The position numbers and the translations under genes are program-made. A stretch of DNA of 25,751 nt from Lachnospiraceae bacterium UBA3850 (GTDB lineage Bacteria; Bacillota; Clostridia; Lachnospirales; Lachnospiraceae), in assembly GCA_002392655.1 (NCBI GenBank), contig DGHK01000057.1, forward strand, positions 1 through 25,751, given 5' to 3'. Within the stretch, counting starts at the first letter, position 1. The number at the start of each line of letters is the position of its first letter. The notes under the pieces were generated by a model. It searched no databases. It was given only the letters and a program-made list of their open reading frames with translations, and was not told the DNA's origin. Below, piece by piece: positions 16,160 to 24,544 of the stretch.

Positions 16160-16200
16160 GCGGTCAAAAAACCGCCCAACAAGTCGATATAATTATAACA
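16160..16200 (-). promoter_or_regulatory. glgC promoter with extended -10 and a leader hairpin
   Basis: On the minus strand TGTTATAAT (16192-16200) is an extended -10 (TG, one base, TATAAT); the -35 is poor (TTTTAA at 17 nt), as is usual with extended -10 promoters. The predicted start is near 16185. The leader then contains a small hairpin, GCGGT/ACCGC (16160-16175), before the glgC ribosome-binding site. Confidence 0.55.
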
Positions 16201-16303
16201 CTTTTGACAGAATATTAAAACCGTATAATTGGATATTTTTACTTTATTTTTCCCATTTCGAATACCGTATTTGTTAAACATGCACAATAATTATGCTAAA
16301 ATC

Positions 16304-16347
16304 AAAAAATCGGCCTTGAAAACCAGTGGTTTTAAGGTCGATTTTTT
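16304..16347 (-). terminator. terminator of the two-gene secreted-protein operon
   Basis: The arms 16304-16324 and 16328-16347 pair almost fully around a 3-nt loop, with CCTTGAAAACC opposite GGTTTTAAGG and a run of A opposite a run of T at the base. The arms end in T-rich tracts on both strands. It lies 23 nt past the stop of the 740-residue protein gene and probably shields glgC from its transcription. Confidence 0.88.
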
Positions 16348-16369
16348 GGCAATTTTAACAAAGATTTTT

Positions 16370-18592
16370 TTAATAAGTTTTTGAATTATGATATGTACCC
16401 GGTTTTTCAACCGTGTCATAACTATAATATTCTACCGGATCCTTATTCGAATTAGCATCAATATTCATTTTCCTCATCTCTTCAGGAGTTATTGTACAGG
16501 CATCAACAAAGTCAGGATCAGTGATATTTTCATACTTTCCGGTTTCTTCATTGTAGATTTTTAGTCCATTACATATCCAAAATACCCAGTTCCCTGTATT
16601 ACGGTCATATACATATTCCATATAACCTCTCCATGTTTTACTATTCAAATCATATGCGCTGTAAGCATCTGAAAACTCTTCTAAAGAATCAAAGGTATCT
16701 ATAATACAGCTATATTTATGCCCTTGAGGTATCGGTATATATCCATCTTCAAGTATTATGGTTGCATGACTGGTATCTGTGCCATCGACACTTGTATCTC
16801 CAAATTTGATACCCTTTTCAAACATTTCATAACCATTAAAATACCTGCCATCATACCACATGTAGCTTAAACGTCCGATATTTCCCCAATCCCAATAATC
16901 AAACTCCGGATTCGCATTATTATCGTACATATATGTAAAGCCCGTCTTCGATTCATTATTGAAGTCATATATTTTTACATAACTTCCCTTTCCGACAGTT
17001 TTCCTGATATCAGCCCAGGTAATTTCTCCCTCTTTTGGTTCCTCCTCAACAAACAAACTTCCATAATAATTGAGTTTTTGACTAAGCGCTGATAAACTGA
17101 TATCCTTTCCTGCATCTCCGGCAGAGCCATCAAATGTATAGAAATATTTTATCATATTTTCACGTATGCCTTGTCCGCCTCCGTGTCCTGCACCACCATA
17201 GGATCTGGTTTCACCATTATAGGTATAATCCATAATATCATGCCATGAAGAGCTCCACTTCACTGTGAAATCATATCCCAGTCTTTCCGCCACATTGCAC
17301 ATCATTCTTGGGAATCCAATAGAATCATAGATGTACGGATACAGGCAGGAAACCAACATATCCTTGTCGTTTTCCCGATGATAAGGATCTTGTATATAAT
17401 AATTCTGATCTATGTGAGGAGAGTCTGAAATTCCCCACTCACCATTACCACGCTTTAGGTCACCAAGAACATATGCACCACTATAGAGACATATCTGTTC
17501 AAATCCCGTTTGTATAGAAGACATTTCCTCAAAAAAACCACTGGTTCCGCCCTTATAGTTCTGAATCAGATAATCTATATTATCCACTACATCATCCGTA
17601 TTAACAGTGATATTGGTATCATAATAATCAAACCAAGTACTTGAGACACCATTATCATACACCATATGATGCTTATCAGCGTACTGCAGTACTAATTCAC
17701 CTCCATCAACATTATAAGCACTGGCTATATATCCACCGCCAACACGCCTTTTTCCTTTGTCAGTATATATTACATCCTCAAATGTTCCTGTACATGGAAG
17801 GATATAAGACTCTCCCTCTTCCTCTCCATACTTTGAATTTTTATCAACTAATCTGAAAGACTCATAATCCGGATTATCTGTCTCAATAAAGAAGTACTCA
17901 TTGAATGGAGGAAGCAGCGGTGTAACCTTATAGCTATATGCAGTAACATCTATATTACTATCTTTATTACCACCAGATCCATTATTATTCGGACTTTTAT
18001 CCATATCCAGATAACCCGCCGAATCAAACCAATAGTTTACACCATCGATCTTAAGCATTTGGTTTTTAGGATACCATCCGTTATCCTCAAACCAATATCT
18101 ACCTCCGCTTGTATGCCATTTACCTCCGGAATAACTTGGATTCCATGCGCCACTTTTTTCAATCCAGCATCCATCTCTGTAACAATTGCTCTCCATATAT
18201 CCAGCCGAATCAAAGTAGTAACAGCATCCATCTATCCAAAGCCACTGATTAACAGGATACCAGGAGGCATCAGAATACCACCATCCAACACTGTTTACAT
18301 TCCATTTACCATTGGAATACGAAGGATTCCACGCACCATTTGATTCCAGCCAGCACCCATCTCTATATTCCGAATAATCCATATATCCATCTGCCGTAAA
18401 ATAATACCAAGAACCACTAATCTCAGCCCATGTACTTGCATAATATGAACTACCAGTCATATAGTACCAGCCTTTACTGTCCCTATTCCAGCCGGATGCG
18501 GCATTTACAGTATTTGAATATCCTCCAAAACATGTAGCAGTTATTAATATCAAAACGGATAACACCGAAGTAATTATTCTTTTTCTAATCAA
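16370..18592 (-). CDS. secreted wall-binding protein with a large unrecognised domain
   Basis: The 740-residue protein has a signal peptide (cleavage likely after NTVNA, residue 31). Three choline-binding-like wall repeats follow (about 33-200), each with a GWYxxxxxWxxIDGxxYYFDSAGYM pattern. Then come a short Asn/Gly linker (about 202-212) and a domain of roughly 525 residues rich in Tyr, Trp and Asp that I do not recognise. It contains GGAGHGGGQGIRENM, SHATIILEDGY and several scattered Cys, but no catalytic set I can name with confidence. Its start is TTG at 18590-18592, since AGGAGG is 5 nt upstream and the signal peptide begins there. It starts 9 nt after the C1A protease gene, and that stop codon is part of its Shine-Dalgarno. 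An adhesin or hydrolase partner of the protease is possible, but unproven. Confidence 0.8.
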   Translation of the reverse strand: MIRKRIITSVLSVLILITATCFGGYSNTVNAASGWNRDSKGWYYMTGSSYYASTWAEISGSWYYFTADGYMDYSEYRDGCWLESNGAWNPSYSNGKWNVNSVGWWYSDASWYPVNQWLWIDGCCYYFDSAGYMESNCYRDGCWIEKSGAWNPSYSGGKWHTSGGRYWFEDNGWYPKNQMLKIDGVNYWFDSAGYLDMDKSPNNNGSGGNKDSNIDVTAYSYKVTPLLPPFNEYFFIETDNPDYESFRLVDKNSKYGEEEGESYILPCTGTFEDVIYTDKGKRRVGGGYIASAYNVDGGELVLQYADKHHMVYDNGVSSTWFDYYDTNITVNTDDVVDNIDYLIQNYKGGTSGFFEEMSSIQTGFEQICLYSGAYVLGDLKRGNGEWGISDSPHIDQNYYIQDPYHRENDKDMLVSCLYPYIYDSIGFPRMMCNVAERLGYDFTVKWSSSWHDIMDYTYNGETRSYGGAGHGGGQGIRENMIKYFYTFDGSAGDAGKDISLSALSQKLNYYGSLFVEEEPKEGEITWADIRKTVGKGSYVKIYDFNNESKTGFTYMYDNNANPEFDYWDWGNIGRLSYMWYDGRYFNGYEMFEKGIKFGDTSVDGTDTSHATIILEDGYIPIPQGHKYSCIIDTFDSLEEFSDAYSAYDLNSKTWRGYMEYVYDRNTGNWVFWICNGLKIYNEETGKYENITDPDFVDACTITPEEMRKMNIDANSNKDPVEYYSYDTVEKPGTYHNSKTY

Positions 18593-18601
18593 AATAACCT
18601 C

Positions 18602-21600
18602 CTAATAGCAAACCCCGTCATCTCCGATCCAGTAACCATCCACATAACGGTTGGTCACCATATAACCGGACGAATTGAAGTAATACCAATACGTATCTAT
18701 CTTCAGCCAGCTATTTGCAGGCCACCAGCCGGATACATCTTCTACCCACCAGCCACTGCTGTTACTCTTCCATGAAAGGAAGTACTGTTCATCCCATGAA
18801 CCATCAGCGTTGAACCAGTAGCCATTACAGTATTCGCCCATAGCCATATATCCATCAGCTCTGAAGTAGTACCAGATTCCATCTATCTTCTGCCATGAGC
18901 TTGTTGGATACCATCCGTCCGTATCCTCTACCCACCAGCCGGTCGCATTACTCTGCCACATGAGCCGTCCTGCGTAGGTCTGGTTTCCGTTTTCGTCATA
19001 CCACTTTCCATCTACCCATTCGCTTCGGTAGGTTTTAGCCTCTTCCTTTTTCTCAGGTGTAAGCTTAGGTATAGTTTTCTGTTTGACAAGAACTTCACCG
19101 CAGACCGAGCAGTGCTTTCCTGCTGTAAGTCCTTCTCTTGTTGTAGTCGGATCAACTGCCGGATCAATTACAGGAACATGTGCTTTCTTAGGAATGATAG
19201 TTTCCATCTCCTCGCCACATGCTGAGCATTTACTGAGCTGTCGTCCTTCCTTCTGACAGGTTGCACCCGTTGACTCAACAATGTTCCACTTATGACCTGT
19301 AGCAGGCGAAGTCTTCTTCTGTGGAACGAGAATCTCACCACATACAGAGCATCTCTTACCAGCGCTGAGACCTTCTACCGTACACGATGGCTCAACCGCC
19401 GGTATTATTTCTTCCAAATGACCCTTTGCAGGGATTGTCTTGCCTACCTGTACATCACCGCATCTAGAACATTTTTTATCCGCTTCCTTGCCATCCTCTG
19501 TACAGGTCACTTTCTTGGCAGTTCCTTCCACCTCTTTATAGTCATGTCCGAGCGACTTGATTATGAGATCATCTGCAGAAACTTCCACATACTTATTATT
19601 ATCTTTTACGAACAGCTTATGACAGTCTGCACATTCATAGTGAGCCTTTACGCCATCCTCAGTACAGCTTTCCGAAACCTCCGGTATCAGACTTCCGTAA
19701 TTGTGCCCCGTCGCAGGGATTATCCAGCTGTCTTCCTCTATCTCATTTTTTCCATCCTTATCCGAGAAGAACTTTTTGCATCTGTCACAGCTCCAGTACT
19801 CTGTGTTTCCATCTGAAACCTCTGTCTCAGTCGTCGCCTCGTGATGAGTCATATTATGTCCAAATGCCGAAATTATCCAGCTGTCCTTCTCTATTTCATT
19901 CTTTCCATCCTTATCTGAGAAGAACTTCTTACACTTATCACAGCTCCAGTATTCACTATTACCGTCCGTAACGCATGTTGCGGCAACCGCAGCAACATGT
20001 CCGTTTGCTATATTCGGGTGAGCGCATACCAGCTTGTATGTCATCGCTTTAGTCAGTCCGGTTTTTGCACTTGCACATACATTTCCATCCGCGTCTTTCC
20101 AGACACAGCTGTCCTTAGCAGGAAATGTTGTCGCGAGCGGCCATTTCGCAGGCAGGATTATTGTCTCAAGCTTGCTACAGTCATTAACAAACTTATCAGC
20201 AACCGAAAGCTCACCTGTGCCAAATCTGCTCAAGTCAAGTGTCACCAGGCTGGAACACTTCATAAACATCATGGACATATACCAGATATTTCCGGTATTG
20301 AAGTCCTTTAGATCCAGATCCTTAAGCGAGCCGCAGCCGTAAAACATCTCATATGCATCCTCATCAAGAGTCGTGTCAGAACCGGCAAAGCTTACCGATG
20401 TCATATTCTTACACTTATAAAACATCCTGTCAGTTTTGGTTATTCCCTTAACGGAAACAACAGCCGACGTTATCTTATCTGCATATTCTATCCACGGAGC
20501 TACACTACTATACTGTCCCGTATCCTCTGTAATATCGTATTCGAGACCGTAATCTCCTGTTCCTCTTACATATAGTTTTCCATTCTTGTCTATTGTCCAG
20601 AATAACGTTCCGGACTTTCTAGTTTTGACTATCGCATCCTCATCAGCCGCACTGTCAACGTGCACGTTACAGCTTGCGTATATGTCCTTATTATGAGAGG
20701 TTGCAGTGACGACGCAGTCTCCTCCTCCGTTAGCTACAACCGTTGCTGTCTTACCGTTTCCGCTATATTCAACTGTCGCAACCTCCTCATCCGATGTTGT
20801 CCATTTAACATCCGGAAATGCATTCGAAGGCGTAAGGCTGGCCGTAAGTTCTGCGGTCTTCTTTTCATCATCCCCCCAGTCAAGCTGAAGGCTTGTCTCA
20901 TCGAGAGATATATCCGTTACATCTTCATATTTATTAGTTTTTGAAATAGCCTTTATCACCAGATTGCCGGTTAGTATTTCACTCAAACCTCTCAGGCTGG
21001 AGCCATAATAATTTGTTTTACCTTCCACCATCTCAATAGCTCCGGGATAATTTTTAATACCCCTGTTACTATCCTGCATCAGATATATACCCGATCCGGC
21101 TTTCATCTTTACACAAACAGCAAAACGATCTCCCTTTTCAAAAGTTACAGGCTCTGACAGCTCATACTCATTATATCCATCATATGTGGCAGTGCACTCT
21201 GTTACACTCACTTCTTCATAATCCCTAAGAACATAACTAGAAACTCTTGGACTGCCCTTCATAATAGATATAGTAAATTCAGAATTAGCTCTCACTCCCA
21301 GACCTATCTTATCTATCACTTCACTTTTTGAATCTGAAGTAAAGAAGGTCAGATAATATCTCTCCTGCCCCTCATTCACCGAATAAAAACTCTGACCATA
21401 TTCAGCTCCGGCGTGCTGATAAACATTTGTATTTGCATCTATAGATTCTATTCCATAAGCTAGTGCATCCGCTGATTTACCTGTAGTATAATAGCTGATC
21501 CATATGTAACCATCATTCTGGTATCCTGTTCCCCACGAGTTTTTTGCAAGCCATGCTCCATCACCCGGAGGTGTTATGTTGAAATTCTCCTTCGGATAAT

Positions 21601-22477
21601 CGTCATCCCAGCCTACGATTTCAACTCCATGATTAGTATATTCATCTTCGGCATCCGGATTATAATAAGTCTTGGTTCCATCGATTCTTTTAAAATACTT
21701 ACTGCCTGTAGTTTCACCACTTACAGTCTGATCGCAGTGAAAATCTGCGGCTACACCACCGTAATTATATATAAGCTTCTTTACATTTTCGATGTTACTT
21801 ATATCAAAATCACATCTATAAACACCATTCACTCTATAATCCTTTGAGAAACATTTAGTCGGATCTATAGTGTAGTTACTATTCTTTACAGACGCTATAT
21901 AATCATCACCATTTTCTTCAAATGGTATAGCTCCGTTTGCCATCTGCCAACCAACGTAACTAAAACTTCCGCCAACCCTTGCCATCAGATTGAAGTCCGT
22001 TGACGGTGTACCGTGTCCATCTGCATCCACATAATTTCTATCACCTGACAGATAACCCTTCTCATCTTCATTTTCGCTGTACATAAAATAGATAGTGTGA
22101 AGCTCGGACAGATCTACAGTATTGTCAGCCAGACCATTCTTAATAAGAGCCGTTTCCAGAGCCGCATTCGAAGAAAACGCCCAGCAAGTACCGAAAGAGC
22201 CCTGATTCTTAACTGATGTAACCAGCCCCTCTGTTCTGGCGTCATACTTCGACGGCAGACTATCTGCTCCTATTAAACCCTTTTGATATAATTTCTTCTT
22301 CGCAGGACCGCCATAGGTTTCGGTATCAGGAATAATACCCATCCCATATTCCTGTTCACTTTCTTCCTCATGCTCATCAACACTCTCTTCAGCATTCCCC
22401 TCTGCATATGCTACGATTGGAGTATATGAAAAAATCATCAAAAATGATATAAATACACTTAATATTTTTTTCTTCAA
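18602..22477 (-). CDS. secreted C1A (papain-family) protease with wall-binding and Cys-rich repeats
   Basis: The 1291 residues form a mosaic surface protein. A signal peptide is cut after AYA (residue 25). The papain domain (about 75-330) has oxyanion Q92, catalytic C98 (QGSFGTCWAF), H283 (TNHGVEIVGW) and N313 (AKNSWGTGY). A lectin-like C1A companion domain follows (about 340-510), then a bacterial Ig-like (Big2) domain (about 515-615) and a BspA-like or DUF285-type leucine-rich stretch (about 625-800). Seven Cys-x2-Cys repeats (818-1140) come next, and finally two choline-binding-like wall repeats (1152-1291). The start is TTG (22475-22477) with AAGGAG upstream; the next ATG would destroy the signal peptide. 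It probably cleaves proteins or peptides at the cell surface. First gene of a two-gene operon. Confidence 0.9.
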   Translation of the reverse strand: MKKKILSVFISFLMIFSYTPIVAYAEGNAEESVDEHEEESEQEYGMGIIPDTETYGGPAKKKLYQKGLIGADSLPSKYDARTEGLVTSVKNQGSFGTCWAFSSNAALETALIKNGLADNTVDLSELHTIYFMYSENEDEKGYLSGDRNYVDADGHGTPSTDFNLMARVGGSFSYVGWQMANGAIPFEENGDDYIASVKNSNYTIDPTKCFSKDYRVNGVYRCDFDISNIENVKKLIYNYGGVAADFHCDQTVSGETTGSKYFKRIDGTKTYYNPDAEDEYTNHGVEIVGWDDDYPKENFNITPPGDGAWLAKNSWGTGYQNDGYIWISYYTTGKSADALAYGIESIDANTNVYQHAGAEYGQSFYSVNEGQERYYLTFFTSDSKSEVIDKIGLGVRANSEFTISIMKGSPRVSSYVLRDYEEVSVTECTATYDGYNEYELSEPVTFEKGDRFAVCVKMKAGSGIYLMQDSNRGIKNYPGAIEMVEGKTNYYGSSLRGLSEILTGNLVIKAISKTNKYEDVTDISLDETSLQLDWGDDEKKTAELTASLTPSNAFPDVKWTTSDEEVATVEYSGNGKTATVVANGGGDCVVTATSHNKDIYASCNVHVDSAADEDAIVKTRKSGTLFWTIDKNGKLYVRGTGDYGLEYDITEDTGQYSSVAPWIEYADKITSAVVSVKGITKTDRMFYKCKNMTSVSFAGSDTTLDEDAYEMFYGCGSLKDLDLKDFNTGNIWYMSMMFMKCSSLVTLDLSRFGTGELSVADKFVNDCSKLETIILPAKWPLATTFPAKDSCVWKDADGNVCASAKTGLTKAMTYKLVCAHPNIANGHVAAVAATCVTDGNSEYWSCDKCKKFFSDKDGKNEIEKDSWIISAFGHNMTHHEATTETEVSDGNTEYWSCDRCKKFFSDKDGKNEIEEDSWIIPATGHNYGSLIPEVSESCTEDGVKAHYECADCHKLFVKDNNKYVEVSADDLIIKSLGHDYKEVEGTAKKVTCTEDGKEADKKCSRCGDVQVGKTIPAKGHLEEIIPAVEPSCTVEGLSAGKRCSVCGEILVPQKKTSPATGHKWNIVESTGATCQKEGRQLSKCSACGEEMETIIPKKAHVPVIDPAVDPTTTREGLTAGKHCSVCGEVLVKQKTIPKLTPEKKEEAKTYRSEWVDGKWYDENGNQTYAGRLMWQSNATGWWVEDTDGWYPTSSWQKIDGIWYYFRADGYMAMGEYCNGYWFNADGSWDEQYFLSWKSNSSGWWVEDVSGWWPANSWLKIDTYWYYFNSSGYMVTNRYVDGYWIGDDGVCY
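19719..19968 (-). repeat. 153-bp in-frame duplication inside the protease gene
   Basis: Two cores, about 19719-19815 and 19872-19968, are offset by exactly 153 bp (51 codons) and mostly differ at silent sites. At protein level they encode almost the same text (EYWSCDxCKKFFSDKDGKN). They are the first two of the seven Cys-x2-Cys units; the other units are more diverged. This looks like a fairly recent tandem duplication that lengthened the stalk. Confidence 0.8.
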
Positions 22478-22540
22478 TACGCACCTTCTCCTTTCCTTAA
22501 TTCTTCACGAAAAGCACTACCTATATTTTAACATTTATGT

Positions 22541-22568
22541 ATTATATATTCTATTTATTTTTTGACCA
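22541..22568 (-). promoter_or_regulatory. possible promoter of the C1A protease operon
   Basis: On the minus strand TGGTCA (22563-22568) and TATAAT (22541-22546) are 16 nt apart. The -10 is consensus, the -35 shares only some positions, and the surroundings are very AT-rich. The leader would be about 60 nt. Confidence 0.4.
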
Positions 22569-22633
22569 TAATCATATTTATAATAGCCGTCCCCAAAAAG
22601 CTAAGCACAGTATATGTAGCCACGATAACAAAA

Positions 22634-22670
22634 AAGATGGCAAACAAGGATTAACCTCATTTGCCATCTT
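22634..22670 (-). terminator. terminator after the SPFH protein gene
   Basis: AAGATGGCAAA (22634-22644) pairs perfectly with TTTGCCATCTT (22660-22670) around a 15-nt loop. On the minus strand the stem runs into TTTTTT. It lies 28 nt past the stop of the SPFH gene. Confidence 0.85.
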
Positions 22671-22697
22671 AAGACATCATTTGATTATTGCTTACTT

Positions 22698-23654
22698 TTA
22701 TTCTTTCCCAGTTTTTACCGCCTCTGTAACTGCTGTTACAAGTCCGGTAACTCCTGCAAGATCTGAAGGAATGATCAGCTTGTTAGCCGGTCCGTTTGCA
22801 GCCTTTTCAAATGCAGCAAGTCCCTTAACTGCTATTGTTCCCTGTGAAGGAGCTGCATCATTCATCATTCTTACTGCTGCAGCCTCTGCTTCCTGAACCT
22901 GTCTGATTGCTTCAGCTTTACCCTGAGCTCTCTGGATAGCTGCTTCTCTCTCAGCCTGTGCCTCGAGGATAGCTGCCTGTTTTTTAGCCTCAGCCTCAAG
23001 GATAGTTGCTTCCTTATCTGCTGTTGCACGAAGGATCTTAGCTTCCTTCTCACCTTCTGAAACTGTAATAGCTGCCTGCTTCTCACCTTCAGCTCTGATG
23101 ATCTGCTCACGTCTCTCACGCTCTGCCTTCATCTGCTTCTCCATTGACTCCTGTATAGCTGCAGGTGGCATGATGTTCTTAAGCTCTACACGATTAACCT
23201 TGATTCCCCAAGGATCTGTAGCTTCATCAAGTGTAGCTCTCATCTTGGAGTTAATTGTCTCACGAGATGTAAGTGTCTGGTCAAGCTCGAGATCACCGAT
23301 GATGTTACGAAGTGTTGTAGCTGTCAGATTCTCGATAGCTGCTATAGGATTCTCAACACCGTAGCAGAAAAGCTTAGGATCTGTTATCTGGAAGAAAATG
23401 ACTGTGTCGATTCTCATCGTAACATTATCCTTTGTAATAACCGGCTGTGGCGGGAAGTCCGCAACCTGCTCTTTAAGTGATACGTGTCTTGCAACCTTAT
23501 CAATTATCGGTACCATCATATGGAGTCCAACACCCCATGTAGCCGTATAGGTACCAAGTCTCTCAATAACATATGCATTTGCCTGTCTTACAACTCTCAG
23601 AGAGCTGCAAAGCAGGATAATTGCTATAACTAAAATAATGATTAATACTGGCAT
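22698..23654 (-). CDS. SPFH-domain membrane protein (QmcA/stomatin-like)
   Basis: Members of this family form large oligomers on the membrane and influence membrane domains and membrane-protease activity. The 318 residues have an N-terminal membrane segment (about 2-18), an SPFH/Band 7 domain (about 20-190: VIERLGTY, VPIIDKV, ITDPKLFCYGVENP, IGDLELDQTLTSRETIN) and a long Ala/Glu/Lys/Arg coiled coil (about 185-270) with repeated AEAxKQAAI-like units. A small hydrophobic C-terminal part follows. The ATG at 23652-23654 has AAGGAGG. It follows an NfeD-like gene by 89 nt, the usual partner arrangement for bacterial SPFH proteins. Confidence 0.92.
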   Translation of the reverse strand: MPVLIIILVIAIILLCSSLRVVRQANAYVIERLGTYTATWGVGLHMMVPIIDKVARHVSLKEQVADFPPQPVITKDNVTMRIDTVIFFQITDPKLFCYGVENPIAAIENLTATTLRNIIGDLELDQTLTSRETINSKMRATLDEATDPWGIKVNRVELKNIMPPAAIQESMEKQMKAERERREQIIRAEGEKQAAITVSEGEKEAKILRATADKEATILEAEAKKQAAILEAQAEREAAIQRAQGKAEAIRQVQEAEAAAVRMMNDAAPSQGTIAVKGLAAFEKAANGPANKLIIPSDLAGVTGLVTAVTEAVKTGKE

Positions 23655-23743
23655 AATACTTAAACCTCCTTAGAATATACATAACTTAGAAAACAATACT
23701 TAAAATACATCTCTCAGATATACGTCATTTAGTCAGACGTTTT

Positions 23744-24199
23744 TCAGATTGGACTGTCCAGTTCCCGCCGGACATACAGCTTTGTTCCTTCAATTCTCTC
23801 GATCTTAACGAGAGTACCTTCAGGAATTATGCTTCCGTCCACAGACACGGCACGCCACTCAACATCTCCGAGCTTGATCATTCCTGTTCCGGCACTATTA
23901 TCTATAGTTGTAAGAACATTTTCTGTCCTTCCTATCCAACTGTCTGTATTCGTCTTCTCTTCGCCGAGAGGGAGATGCTTTTTCGCAATCGGCCTCATGA
24001 CCAGAAGAAGCACAGTAGACACTACAATAAACACAACTATCTGCAACCAGAGCGGGCCATCCATATATCCGACTATTGCCGCCGCGATTCCTCCGCCGGT
24101 AAACCATATAGACGAAAGCCCCAGGGATATGATCTCTATTATGAGTGCAAGTGCAGCAACTAAAACCCAGAATAAACCATAACTTATACCAAATATCAT
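23744..24199 (-). CDS. NfeD-like membrane protein, short form
   Basis: The 151-residue protein has two or three membrane segments in its first half (about 5-30, 33-45 and 50-72). A C-terminal OB-fold-like domain follows (about 88-148, starting IGRTENVLTTIDNSAGTGMIKLGDVEWRAV). The long form of NfeD carries a ClpP-like serine protease; it is absent here, so this is the short type. NfeD proteins work with SPFH oligomers, and the adjacent downstream gene encodes one. The ATG at 24197-24199 has a strong AGGAGG. No convincing promoter was found upstream. Confidence 0.88.
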   Translation of the reverse strand: MIFGISYGLFWVLVAALALIIEIISLGLSSIWFTGGGIAAAIVGYMDGPLWLQIVVFIVVSTVLLLVMRPIAKKHLPLGEEKTNTDSWIGRTENVLTTIDNSAGTGMIKLGDVEWRAVSVDGSIIPEGTLVKIERIEGTKLYVRRELDSPI

Positions 24200-24358
24200 C
24201 AGCCCCTCCTTTCTACATAATCATAAACTGTATATCTCGTACAGCTCTGTGCTATACAATCCATATATTACCAAAAACAGCTAAAAAATGGTATATAAAT
24301 CGAAGAGAAATATCAGATTCTATTTTTCGGTTTTAGAAAAATAGCAGGGGCATAACCC
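24200..24358. other. intergenic stretch between nfeD and the insertion sequence
   Basis: No gene is visible. It holds an imperfect 19-bp palindrome at 24239-24257 (GTA-C-AGC, 5-nt centre, GCT-A-TAC), about 40 nt upstream of nfeD on the minus strand, and a small GGGG/CCCC hairpin at 24347-24359 touching the IS end. No -35/-10 pair is convincing on either strand. Confidence 0.4.
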
Positions 24359-24388
24359 CAATGTCATTAAGTTAAGATGATAAGACAA

Positions 24389-24426
24389 AGATCTCTATAC
24401 CAGAAATGGTATAGGGGTCTTTTTTT
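24389..24426 (+). terminator. terminator at the left end of the insertion sequence
   Basis: AGATCTCTATACC (24389-24401) pairs with GGTATAGGGGTCT (24408-24420), a 13-bp stem with two G-T pairs and a 6-nt loop, followed by six T. It precedes the transposase and would block transcription entering from neighbouring DNA, a known way for insertion sequences to keep transposase low. Confidence 0.8.
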
Positions 24427-24459
24427 ATAAAAACACTTGACACGAACGGCAAAATGTGC

Positions 24460-24504
24460 GGCCGCTTTCGCTACTGATTGAATAAGGATGTAGCGAAAGC
24501 GGCC
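24460..24504 (+). other. perfect 15-bp inverted repeat in the transposase leader
   Basis: GGCCGCTTTCGCTAC (24460-24474) pairs perfectly with GTAGCGAAAGCGGCC (24490-24504) around a 15-nt loop. It ends 28 nt before the ribosome-binding site and is far more GC-rich than its surroundings. A TTGACA lies just before it (24437-24442), but its -10 would fall inside the stem and does not match. It may limit translation from read-through RNA or be a site for the transposase. Confidence 0.65.
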
Positions 24505-24544
24505 CTTGTAATTAGCAAAGAGTTAATTGCAAGGAGGTGCTTAT

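Noticed and set aside
16204..16229. Plus-strand TTGACA followed by TATAAT upstream of glgC
   Set aside because: The spacer is only 14 nt, too short for a normal promoter, and no plus-strand gene follows.
18818..20030. Cys-x2-Cys repeats as DNA-binding zinc fingers
   Set aside because: They sit between a surface leucine-rich region and wall-binding repeats of a protein with a signal peptide, so they are extracellular stalk repeats.
19292..20944. Several plus-strand open frames of 70-174 codons opposite the C1A protease gene
   Set aside because: They are shadows of a coding strand with clear domains; none has a convincing ribosome-binding site or family resemblance. The same applies to the open frames opposite mfd, lysS, glgC and the SPFH gene.
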